Source: Acidiferrobacterales bacterium (lineage in GTDB: Bacteria > Pseudomonadota > Gammaproteobacteria > Arenicellales > JAJDZL01). From it: a stretch of 64,000 nucleotides of DNA. The DNA is taken from contig JAPPIB010000055.1 in the NCBI GenBank assembly GCA_028820695.1, positions 1 through 64,000 on the forward strand, written 5' to 3'. This document shows, piece after piece, positions 18,815-27,235 of the stretch. Below the pieces are notes generated by a model that was not told the origin of the DNA, did no database searches, and saw only the letters and a program-made list of their open reading frames with translations. Each line of letters starts with the position of its first letter. Position 1 is the first letter of the stretch. The position numbers and the translations under genes were made by a program.

Positions 18815-21255
18815 CCTCTCATTCGCATGCCGTCGGGGTCGTACGGCGCTTCAGGACAAACACGCGCGACATGGCTGACTCCGGCGATTTCAATCGTGAC
18901 AACCCGGTCGTGGATTTGCGCCAGTGATTCATCAGGCCCGCAACGAATCAACGCAAATGAAAGCAACTTGCCGGTCCTCGGTCCATATCCTCCTGAAGTC
19001 GTGAGACCGATCATCTCATCTTCAACGACAACTGGCTCATCATGCAACAGCAACGGACGCTCACCGGATTCGATCAGGACCTCCAACAGAACCAGACGCT
19101 GACGCAGTCCTGCATGAATCTGCCTCTGAAGCGCTTCCCGCCCCAAGAAATCGGACTTTTGCATGTTGACAGCGTGAACCAGTCCGGCTTCGAGCGGCGT
19201 CACATCGGGCCCCCAATCATGTCCCCAATGCCCAAATCTCTTTTCCAGCCGACAGCCATCGACTGCCAGAAGTCCGAGTTGCCCGATTCCCAAGTCACGG
19301 CCGGCAGCCAAAAACCTCTCATAAACCTGTGCCGCGAATTCGCGCCCAACATAGATTTCCCACCCAAGTTCGCCGACATAGCTGCGTCGAAGGGCGGCGA
19401 CGGGAGTGTCGGCAATTCTCATATGGCGACTGGTGCCGAATCTGAATGATTCACCTGAGCAATCCTCATCTGTCACACACTCCATAAGCTTCCGGGATTG
19501 TGGGCCCATGACGCCGATCACTGCTTCGGTGGTTGTCACGTCGTCCATTGATACCGATGGATATCCTTTCAGCATACGTCGCATGCGTCTAAGGTCCCGA
19601 TAGCGTATCGCGGCTGCTGATATGATTCGGAAATGATCCTCATCATGTCGCAAAACCGTCACATCGGCCTCGATTCCGCCACGCTCATTGAGCATGACGG
19701 TATAACGCGATCCACCCGGTTTGATGTCGACATCGGCAGCACAGAGAAACTGCAATGCATCCACACTGCCAGCCCCCCTCAGTTCGATCTTTGTGAATGG
19801 GGTGAAGTCTGTCAGCGTCACTGCGTCTTTCATCTGCCGCGCCTCGCGGGCGACATATCTCCACCACGGTTGTTCCGAGTAGGTATGAATGAGCTTTTCT
19901 TCCTGTCGGCTGTGCGCGAACCACAACGGACGCTCCCAACCGGCCATGGAACCGAAAACCGCACCCTTTCCCTGCAACAGCCCATGCAACGGCGTGCATC
20001 GCATATCCCTGCCATATTGCGGCTGCTTCAATGGCCAGTGCATCGCGAACTGATCGTTGACAGCCTCGCGCATGCGCTGCTTGAGAAAATGCGGTTCAGA
20101 CCATCTCGGGTCGGCACGTGCAACATCAACTTCCCAAAGATCGTAAGGCGGAGCGCCGTCCAGTATCCACCGGGCAAGCGCATGACCGACACCGGCTGAC
20201 GACATCACACCGACAGAATTGAATCCGGCGGCGACATAAAATCCCGCAACTTGTGCAGATTCTCCGATCATCGGTCGGGTGTCCGGGGTAAAGCTCTCCG
20301 GCCCGTTCATGAATGTGTGAACACCTGTGCTGCCGAGCGCAGGGACCCGGTTCAAGCCCGCACTCATGATCGGTTCGAAATGACTCCAATCCTCATCGAA
20401 CATGACAAACGGAATGTGAGGTCCGGATGAATCCGGATTCCATGTCTTGGCGTTGCGCTCAAATCCTCCCAACACCAACTTGCCTGTATCACCCTTGAGA
20501 TAGATGTCGGAATCAAGATCCCGGATCACAGGAACCGGGTCGGGCAGGCAATTCATCGTCTCAGTGACAATGTACATATGCTCAACCGCCTGCAACGGCA
20601 CCCGTACGCCGGCTGTTGCGGCCAGTTCCCTGGACCACAGACCAGCACACAGAACGACCCGGTCCGCAAAATACCGACGACCATCCTCGAGCACGACTCC
20701 CTTGACTGCGTCGTGCTCAACGATGAACTTATCAACGCCGCAACTGTCCTCGATTGTGACACCTCGACTCTTGGCACCGATCGCATAGGCAGAACACAGA
20801 TCGACAGGCGATACCTGTGCATCTTCGCCAACCCACATTGCACCGGTCAGATCGTCGGCACGGATGAAGTCGATCGCGCGGGACAATTCTGAAGGACTGA
20901 CAATCTGGGTGTCAAGACCTACCGCGGTGCCAACAGCACAGATTCTTCTCAACTCAGTCAGGCGTTCGGCTGTCTGCACCAGCCAATATCCGCCGGTGCG
21001 TCGGTAGCCGATCGACTGGCCGGTTTCCTGCTCAAGCCGCGGAAAAAGTTCTACCGCATGCATCGCTAGACGTGTCATGTTCAGCGACGAACGAAGCGGC
21101 CCGACAATGCCTGCCGCGTGCCAGCTTGTCCCACTGCCAATCTGATTTTTCTCAAACAGGCGAACAGAATGCTGTTTTTGCGCACCCAGATGATAGGCAA
21201 CCGAAAGTCCAACGGCACCACCACCAACAATGATGACATCCTCTCGATTGCTCAT
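18811..21255 (-). CDS. FAD-dependent dimethylglycine/sarcosine dehydrogenase-like protein (paralogue 1)
   Basis: It has the same architecture as its downstream neighbour: IIVGGGAVG for FAD at the N-terminus, GTSWHAAG with the probable FAD-linked His, and a GcvT-like folate domain from about residue 440. Starting at the ATG at 21255 gives 814 residues; a start at 21300 would add 15 residues before the conserved strand, and neither has a strong ribosome binding site. The tandem arrangement suggests two successive demethylations (for example dimethylglycine to sarcosine to glycine), but that is inference. The product is probably cytoplasmic. Confidence 0.85.
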   Translation of the reverse strand: MSNREDVIIVGGGAVGLSVAYHLGAQKQHSVRLFEKNQIGSGTSWHAAGIVGPLRSSLNMTRLAMHAVELFPRLEQETGQSIGYRRTGGYWLVQTAERLTELRRICAVGTAVGLDTQIVSPSELSRAIDFIRADDLTGAMWVGEDAQVSPVDLCSAYAIGAKSRGVTIEDSCGVDKFIVEHDAVKGVVLEDGRRYFADRVVLCAGLWSRELAATAGVRVPLQAVEHMYIVTETMNCLPDPVPVIRDLDSDIYLKGDTGKLVLGGFERNAKTWNPDSSGPHIPFVMFDEDWSHFEPIMSAGLNRVPALGSTGVHTFMNGPESFTPDTRPMIGESAQVAGFYVAAGFNSVGVMSSAGVGHALARWILDGAPPYDLWEVDVARADPRWSEPHFLKQRMREAVNDQFAMHWPLKQPQYGRDMRCTPLHGLLQGKGAVFGSMAGWERPLWFAHSRQEEKLIHTYSEQPWWRYVAREARQMKDAVTLTDFTPFTKIELRGAGSVDALQFLCAADVDIKPGGSRYTVMLNERGGIEADVTVLRHDEDHFRIISAAAIRYRDLRRMRRMLKGYPSVSMDDVTTTEAVIGVMGPQSRKLMECVTDEDCSGESFRFGTSRHMRIADTPVAALRRSYVGELGWEIYVGREFAAQVYERFLAAGRDLGIGQLGLLAVDGCRLEKRFGHWGHDWGPDVTPLEAGLVHAVNMQKSDFLGREALQRQIHAGLRQRLVLLEVLIESGERPLLLHDEPVVVEDEMIGLTTSGGYGPRTGKLLSFALIRCGPDESLAQIHDRVVTIEIAGVSHVARVCPEAPYDPDGMRMRG

Positions 21256-21817
21256 CACGGACAGGAACGTGAGAAAAAGACCTGATTCACCTGGGACCAA
21301 TCGTTGCGGTTGGTAAGTATGGAGTCAGTTCGATGTCCTTGAGTCCCTGAAAACTTCTGGATCATTGTCAAGTACTGGTACGTGTGGGGGACCTTCAACG
21401 GACTGCGAACAAATCGATCTCATTTTATTTCAATATCTCGATTCCATTTTCAAACTTCACTGCACCGGTCTCTTTATCCAACCCATGAATCCGCGCGGCA
21501 TCGTTTATTTTCTCTCAGCAGACCGCCGCGGTCCAAACATCAAGCCTGGTATCGTCGCTTGTTGCAGCCGATCATCAAAAAGTCTGGTCCTGTCCTTCGT
21601 GATAAATTACGCAACCCAAATCCGCGCCACCTTGCTTCCGTGGCAGGCCAGTCCTTTGAATCTGATAATATTACCGACTACGCGGATACACCACTTTTTG
21701 TTTTGCCGCAATTGACGAACACCGTTCGAAAATGCCTCGCAAGCGGTGGTGAGATTCGTTGAATAATCGGGGCCAGATTGGCGAAGTCATAAGTCCAGGA
21801 AGTTCTAAAGATCAGAC
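21256..21817. other. Divergent intergenic region between the dehydrogenase operon and nnrS
   Basis: About 560 bases separate the two divergent transcription units, so control sites for both are expected here. Open frames in the stretch lack family resemblance and ribosome binding sites. No operator, riboswitch or terminator could be recognised. Confidence 0.5.
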
Positions 21818-23002
21818 ATGCAGCCCTCCCGTCCAGTATTTTTTTCGCATGGTTTTCGCCCATTTTTTCTTTTCGCCGCGTTATGGGCCCTGCTCAGCAT
21901 GATGCTGTGGATTCTGATGCTTCTGGACTTCGTTACACTGCCGATTGCCGTTGACCCGATTTCCTGGCACGCTCATGAAGCATTGTTTGGCTACCTCAGC
22001 GCTGTTCTCGCTGGTTTTTTGCTGACCGCTGTTCCGAACTGGACTGACCGGCCACCGCTTGACGCCCGGATATTGCTGCTCCTGTTCCTATTGTGGATTC
22101 TAGGTCGAGTTGCAGTTCTGTTCGGAAGTTTTCTCCCGACTGTCTGGATTGGCGTATTTGACCTTTCATTTCTTCTAATGCTTGCACTCCTTATACTACG
22201 TGAAATTGGCGCAGCAAGAAATTGGAGAAATCTACCCGTAGTCGCCATCGTTGGCGTGCTTCTCGCAGGCAACGCGGTGTTTCACATTGAGGCGGCAAAT
22301 GACGCGTGCCCGGTATCGGGTTACGGAACACGAATCGGAGTTGGCGCAGCAGTAATGATGATTACACTGATTGGGGGAAGAATTGTGCCGGCGTTTACGG
22401 GAAACTGGCTGAAGCAGCACAATAAAATTGCAATTCCGGCAAGTTTCGGCTGGTTCGACATGTTGGCGCTTGCAACAACATTGATTGGACTGGTGGTTTG
22501 GATTGGCAGCCCTGCATCCGCGGTGACAGGGGTATTGCTGCTTGTTGCCGGGTTCATTCAAACCGTACGGCTGATTCGATGGAGGGGATTTGCAGCCGCG
22601 AGTGAGGCTTTGGTCTGGATTCTGCACGCAGGTTATGCGTTCGTTCCGCTTGGCATGCTGGCAATAGGATTTGTGCTACTGCAACAAAAGCACCAAGCCC
22701 TCGCGTCAGTTCAGCATCTGTGGATGGCCGGAGCGATTGGGGTCATGACACTCGCAGTCATGACTCGGGCCACGTTAGGGCATACCGGACGGCAACTCAC
22801 TGCAAATTCCGCAACCATCATTGTTTACCTGCTCGTGATCGTTTCCGTACTGATGCGAAGTGCCGTGGGAATGGCGCCAGACCATTCGATTGTGCTATGG
22901 ACCGCTTCATCATTTCTGTGGTGTGCAGGTTTTGCGATTTTCCTTCTCACCTATGGTCCAATGCTGACTCAACGTTCACAAAACACAGGTGCCATGCAAT
23001 AA
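21818..23002 (+). CDS. nnrS: NnrS family haem/copper membrane protein
   Basis: NnrS proteins are polytopic inner-membrane proteins with haem and copper that protect against nitric oxide stress. The 394-residue product has about twelve hydrophobic segments. It also has the family's opening FFSHGFRPFFLFAALWA and conserved histidines in WHAHEALFGY and in the TRATLGHTGR segment. It is the first gene of a plus-strand set followed by mttB after 98 bases, and may not be functionally linked to it. No NnrR-type site was identified. Confidence 0.88.
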   Translation: MQPSRPVFFSHGFRPFFLFAALWALLSMMLWILMLLDFVTLPIAVDPISWHAHEALFGYLSAVLAGFLLTAVPNWTDRPPLDARILLLLFLLWILGRVAVLFGSFLPTVWIGVFDLSFLLMLALLILREIGAARNWRNLPVVAIVGVLLAGNAVFHIEAANDACPVSGYGTRIGVGAAVMMITLIGGRIVPAFTGNWLKQHNKIAIPASFGWFDMLALATTLIGLVVWIGSPASAVTGVLLLVAGFIQTVRLIRWRGFAAASEALVWILHAGYAFVPLGMLAIGFVLLQQKHQALASVQHLWMAGAIGVMTLAVMTRATLGHTGRQLTANSATIIVYLLVIVSVLMRSAVGMAPDHSIVLWTASSFLWCAGFAIFLLTYGPMLTQRSQNTGAMQ

Positions 23003-23100
23003 TGACACGAGAATGTTCCTGTCAAAATTATTTTTCCACGTCATCCGACTGCTGTGCTCCGGTTCAGCCATCAGTCTGTGAATGAAGGGGAGTCGGAGTA

Positions 23101-24657
23101 ATGGTCAACCCGGATAAAAGTCAGCGGCCGACACGGAGAATCGGCGGTCGACGGGCTAAGCGCGACCGGCTCAGAAGCTTTGACGAACCGGGCTCCGGCA
23201 ATCCATACATCAAACGGAAAGTCGGTAAATTCTCACTGCTGGATGAGGAGAGCATCGAACTGATCGAATCGAATGCAGACCGAATTCTCGCAGAGGTCGG
23301 AATGGACTTTCGCGACGACCCCGAGACTTTGCAGATTTTTCGCGATGCAGGGTGTGACGTGCGCGGTGAGCGGGTGCGGTTTGAACCTGGCTTTTGCCGG
23401 CACATCATCCGCCAAAGCGCTCCGCGCAAGTTCATCCAACACGCCCGCAACCCCGCCAAATCTGTAATGATCGGCGGTGACAACTCATTATTCTGTCCCA
23501 GTTTCGGGCCACCTTTCGTGCACGACATCGACCGGGGGCGGCGCTATGCGACATACGAGGATTTCGAGAATCTGACGCGCATTCACTATATGCTCAACAG
23601 TGTCCATCATTCGGGCGGTGTGGTCTGCGAACCGGTGGACCTGCCCGTTCCTGTCCGGCACCTGTATATGGCGAAAGCCCACCTGACCCTGACCGATAAG
23701 CCATTCATGGGCGCTGTCACCTCACAGGAAAGAGCCGAGGATACTGTCGCCATGGTGAGACTGGTTTTCGGTGAGAAGTTCGTCGATGACAATTGCTGTC
23801 TTTACAGCGTGGTGAACACCAATGCGCCACTGGTCCTTGATGCCACAATGCTTCACGCGCTCAAGGTATACGCCCGCGCAAACCAGGCCGTCGTCGTCTC
23901 ACCATTTGTACTGGGTGGAGCGATGAGTCCCGTTTCGGTGGCGGCGACATTGGCGCAGGTACTTGCCGAGGTGCTTGCCGGGCTGTGCCTGATCCAACTG
24001 ATCCGTCCGGGCGCACCGGCGGTATTCGGTACTTTTTTCAGTCCGATCTCACTGCAGTCGGGAGCAACGACATTTGGAACGCCGGAGGGAATGCAGTTCC
24101 AGATGTGCGCTCGCTCACTGGCCGACCGGCTCGGTGTGCCGCTGCATTCAGTCGGTGCGCTTACAGCATCGAAAGTGCCGGACGCACAGGCCGCATATGA
24201 AAGTTCCACGCAATTGCTCGGATCCTTTCTCGCCGGCACCCACTTCATCATTCACGCAACCGGCTGCCTTGAGAGTCTGCTGACGACAGGCTACGAGAAG
24301 GTTATTATGGATGCCGATCGCTGTGCCATGCTTGAGGCATTTGCCAAGAATGTCGACTTCTCGGATGAGGCGCAGGCTTGGGACGCATTTCGCGAAGTCC
24401 AGCCAGGTGACCATTTTCTCGAATCAAGCCACACCCGGCGAAATTTTGAAACCGCATTCTTCCAGTCAGCAATTTCCGACAGCCGATCGTTTGAGCAGTG
24501 GGAGGCGGACGGCTCCACGTGGCAGCATGAGCGCGCCAACAAGATGTGGAAGAAGCTGCTTGCCGAATACCAGCCCCCGAACATCGCTGATGACCTGTCG
24601 GATGCGATAGACGATTTCGTCAGACGCCGGGAGCTGAAACTCAACAAACCTTCCTAA
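23101..24657 (+). CDS. Trimethylamine methyltransferase (MttB) family protein without pyrrolysine
   Basis: The 518-residue protein belongs to the MttB family (COG5598), which moves a methyl group from a quaternary or tertiary amine to a corrinoid protein. The frame has no in-frame TAG, so it is a non-pyrrolysine member; characterised ones act on glycine betaine, proline betaine or carnitine. No corrinoid-protein gene is nearby. The N-terminus is basic (PTRRIGGRRAKRDRL). It lies 13-18 bases upstream of the aminotransferase gene and opposite the tandem dehydrogenases, which supports a role in N-methyl compound breakdown. The substrate is unknown. Confidence 0.82.
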   Translation: MVNPDKSQRPTRRIGGRRAKRDRLRSFDEPGSGNPYIKRKVGKFSLLDEESIELIESNADRILAEVGMDFRDDPETLQIFRDAGCDVRGERVRFEPGFCRHIIRQSAPRKFIQHARNPAKSVMIGGDNSLFCPSFGPPFVHDIDRGRRYATYEDFENLTRIHYMLNSVHHSGGVVCEPVDLPVPVRHLYMAKAHLTLTDKPFMGAVTSQERAEDTVAMVRLVFGEKFVDDNCCLYSVVNTNAPLVLDATMLHALKVYARANQAVVVSPFVLGGAMSPVSVAATLAQVLAEVLAGLCLIQLIRPGAPAVFGTFFSPISLQSGATTFGTPEGMQFQMCARSLADRLGVPLHSVGALTASKVPDAQAAYESSTQLLGSFLAGTHFIIHATGCLESLLTTGYEKVIMDADRCAMLEAFAKNVDFSDEAQAWDAFREVQPGDHFLESSHTRRNFETAFFQSAISDSRSFEQWEADGSTWQHERANKMWKKLLAEYQPPNIADDLSDAIDDFVRRRELKLNKPS

Positions 24658-24675
24658 CGCACACGGAGCATGCCA

Positions 24676-25980
24676 ATGGACATCCATACCGACTGGACAA
24701 CATCAAATGTAATTGACAAGCGCGAGCGATATTACGCCGCCTCGCAAAGAAAGTTCCAACCTTACGAAAAACCGCTGATTATCAAGCGTGGCAGCGGACA
24801 ATATCTGTGGGACGAACATGACAATCGATACATCGACCTGCTGGCGATGAATGTGTGTGTGTCGGTCGGGCACTCCCATCCGGAAGTGAATCAGGCCGCC
24901 AGTGATCAGGCTTCAGCATTGTCCCACTGCACCACCATGTACTATCACCCGGTGCCGGCCCATTACTGTGAGGAGCTCGCCGCCACCATGCCACCGCAAT
25001 ACGAGTGGGTTGTCCATCTGACCAACAGCGGCGCTGAGGCTGTGGACCTGGCACTGATGATGGCTCGGACATATACAGGCAATAAGGACATCGTCGCACT
25101 GCAGGGCAGTTATCATGGCCCGACCTACGGCGCACAGTCGGTTACCGGTATCAGCGGTTTTCGGCACGACGTCGCGTTGCCGGGCAACGTTCAGTTCGCC
25201 CTTACACCGCATCCGTATCGCGGTGCGTTCGCAGATGATGTCGAAATGTATCTGGATTCCCTGGACGGCACGATTCAATTTTCCACATCCGCCAGGCTTG
25301 CCGGTATGATCATCGAGCCCATTCAGGGTTATGGTGGCGCAATTCCGATTCCGGCACGATATATTGAAGGCGCCGCGCAACGGATTCGATCGGCAGGCGG
25401 GTTGCTGATCATTGACGAAGTCCAGGCGGGGGTCGGCAGAACCGGAAAGAGCTTCTGGAGTTTCGACTGCCTTGGCGTTGTTCCTGACATTGTGGTCGCG
25501 GCCAAGGGGATTGGCAATGGCTACCCACTGGCAGCGGTCATTGCGCGTAGGGAATTTGCCGAGGCGATGGCCGATAAATTTCTTTTTCATACCTATGGTT
25601 CGAATCCAGTCAGCTGCGCGGCCGGGCGCGCAGTTCTGCGGATTATCGAAAGGGACAGACTGCAGGACAATGCAGACAAGGTCGGAAAGCTGTTGCTGGA
25701 AGGACTGAAGAGCGTGCAGCGAGACTACCCGGTGATCGGCGATGTTCGGGGAACCGGCTTGCTGATGGCAGTCGAACTGGTGAAAGACCCTGCCACCAAG
25801 GAACCGGCGAGCGACGAGACCGCTGCAGTATTCGAAAACACCCGGAAATACGGTTTGGTGACCAGCAAGGCAGCACCGCATAGAAATGTCCTCAGACTGG
25901 TGCCCCCGATGTGCCTGTCTGAGAAGGACGTACCTGTGATCGTTGATGCGATGGCACGGTCGTTTCATGACCTGAACTGA
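24676..25980 (+). CDS. Class III PLP-dependent aminotransferase
   Basis: The protein has the fold type I class III pattern: IIDEVQAGVGRTG around residue 245 and the PLP lysine in VAAKGIGNGYP near residue 275. At 434 residues it fits the AGXT2/GabT/omega-aminotransferase group. The ATG at 24676 was chosen over one at 24670 because GGAG lies 7 bases before it. It forms an operon with the MttB-family gene. An alanine-glyoxylate or beta-amino-acid transaminase role is possible; no specificity motif decides it. Confidence 0.85.
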   Translation: MDIHTDWTTSNVIDKRERYYAASQRKFQPYEKPLIIKRGSGQYLWDEHDNRYIDLLAMNVCVSVGHSHPEVNQAASDQASALSHCTTMYYHPVPAHYCEELAATMPPQYEWVVHLTNSGAEAVDLALMMARTYTGNKDIVALQGSYHGPTYGAQSVTGISGFRHDVALPGNVQFALTPHPYRGAFADDVEMYLDSLDGTIQFSTSARLAGMIIEPIQGYGGAIPIPARYIEGAAQRIRSAGGLLIIDEVQAGVGRTGKSFWSFDCLGVVPDIVVAAKGIGNGYPLAAVIARREFAEAMADKFLFHTYGSNPVSCAAGRAVLRIIERDRLQDNADKVGKLLLEGLKSVQRDYPVIGDVRGTGLLMAVELVKDPATKEPASDETAAVFENTRKYGLVTSKAAPHRNVLRLVPPMCLSEKDVPVIVDAMARSFHDLN

Positions 25981-25991
25981 TCAAGTCAGGT

Positions 25992-26363
25992 TCAGCCGGT
26001 AAAAAAGAACCCTCCGATGATGCGACTCGGGTGAAAAGTCAAAGCGCCGGCGACCAGGGCACCGATCAGACATCCGATCATCGCTGACAGGTGTGCGCGC
26101 CGGTTGCCCTGCCGGATCATATAGACCGCATAGACCATGGAGATCATGGTGAACGCCGACAGGGCGTGGATCCAACTCAGATCACCGTCGCCACTCAGAT
26201 CGCGTATATTGAAAGATCCGATCGCGGTCACAGACATCAGGACAACCCAGATCCGGCCAAGCAGTTTATGCCGTCTTGTGCCCTTGGACGAGGAGAGGAT
26301 TACGGTGCCGAGAAGCACCGCACCGACCGCTGCCGCAATATGAACCCCGATAATTGTCTGCAT
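25992..26363 (-). CDS. DUF2306-type small membrane protein
   Basis: The 123-residue protein has four hydrophobic segments and the DUF2306 pattern with HKLLGRIWV and HALSAFT, the His residues being typical. Function is unknown. The ATG at 26363 has AGCGGA in front; a TTG at 26384 would overlap the ubiA stop. It follows ubiA by 17 bases and is probably co-transcribed. It faces the aminotransferase gene end to end. Confidence 0.65.
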   Translation of the reverse strand: MQTIIGVHIAAAVGAVLLGTVILSSSKGTRRHKLLGRIWVVLMSVTAIGSFNIRDLSGDGDLSWIHALSAFTMISMVYAVYMIRQGNRRAHLSAMIGCLIGALVAGALTFHPSRIIGGFFFTG

Positions 26364-26380
26364 CGTCGTTCCGCTTCGAA

Positions 26381-27235
26381 TCAAAGGTAGGCGAGCACCA
26401 GTCCGCCAAACACCATCGCGCCAAACCAGCCGTTTCCAACAAAGGCTGCGAAAAACCTTGCTCGATCATTCGCCCTGCACGAATACTGATGCCAGACTGC
26501 GACCGCCGAGGCGCCACTGAGGCCAAGATAGTAGTACCAGTCCAGCTGTTCGATATAACCCACAAGTCCCAGGATCAGCAATGTCAGTAGCTGGCAGATT
26601 CCGATTGTCAGCCGATCACGCCGACCACTCAGTACGGCAAGAGATTTTACTCCGATACGCATATCATCGTCGCGGTCGACCATCGCATAGAATGTGTCGT
26701 ACGCACCGGCCCACGCGACATTGGCCGCCAGCAACAGCCAGCCGGACAACGGTACCGCGTCCAGGTGCGCTGCGAACGCGATCGGAATCCCCCAGCCAAA
26801 TGCGATGCCCAAATAGAACTGGGGCAGGTTGGTGAAACGTTTGAGAAAGGGGTAGGACGCGGCAAGAAACAGGCCTGCCGCCGCAAGCAGGATCGACAGT
26901 GTGTTCAGAAACAACACCAAAACCAGGCTGATCAGCGTCAGCAAAGCGACCAGGTACATGGCCTGGCGTACTGACACCTCGCCGGTCGCCAGCGGGCGAT
27001 CCTGTGTACGTTCGACATGCGGGTCGAAGTCCCGGTCCGCAAAGTCGTTGATCACGCAGCCACACGAGCGCATGACGAACACGCCGATTACAAGGATCAG
27101 GACAATGTGCGGCTCGGGTGACCCATCGCCGGCAATCCACGCTGCCCAAAGCGTCGGCCAAAGCAAAAGGAGACTTCCGATCGGTTTATCCACCCGCATC
27201 AGACGGGCATAGGCGCCGAGTCGTTCAGACAGCAC
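26381..27235 (-). CDS. ubiA: 4-hydroxybenzoate octaprenyltransferase
   Basis: UbiA attaches the prenyl tail to 4-hydroxybenzoate in ubiquinone synthesis at the inner membrane. Both Asp-rich motifs are present: NDFADRDFD with RTQDRPLA following (around residues 64-82) and YAMVDRDDD (around 190), plus about eight hydrophobic segments. Its length (284) is usual. The start overlaps the 3' end of recG by 11 bases. No ubiC gene accompanies it here. Confidence 0.94.
   Translation of the reverse strand: MLSERLGAYARLMRVDKPIGSLLLLWPTLWAAWIAGDGSPEPHIVLILVIGVFVMRSCGCVINDFADRDFDPHVERTQDRPLATGEVSVRQAMYLVALLTLISLVLVLFLNTLSILLAAAGLFLAASYPFLKRFTNLPQFYLGIAFGWGIPIAFAAHLDAVPLSGWLLLAANVAWAGAYDTFYAMVDRDDDMRIGVKSLAVLSGRRDRLTIGICQLLTLLILGLVGYIEQLDWYYYLGLSGASAVAVWHQYSCRANDRARFFAAFVGNGWFGAMVFGGLVLAYL

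Noticed and set aside
23101-24657. Pyrrolysine-containing MttB
   Set aside because: There is no in-frame TAG in the gene, and no pyl genes are in the window.
25590-25620. GGTTCGAATCC resembling a tRNA T arm
   Set aside because: It is inside the aminotransferase coding sequence and no cloverleaf forms around it.
24913-25968. Minus-strand frame of 351 codons
   Set aside because: It is antisense to the class III aminotransferase, which has clear motifs; the frame has none.
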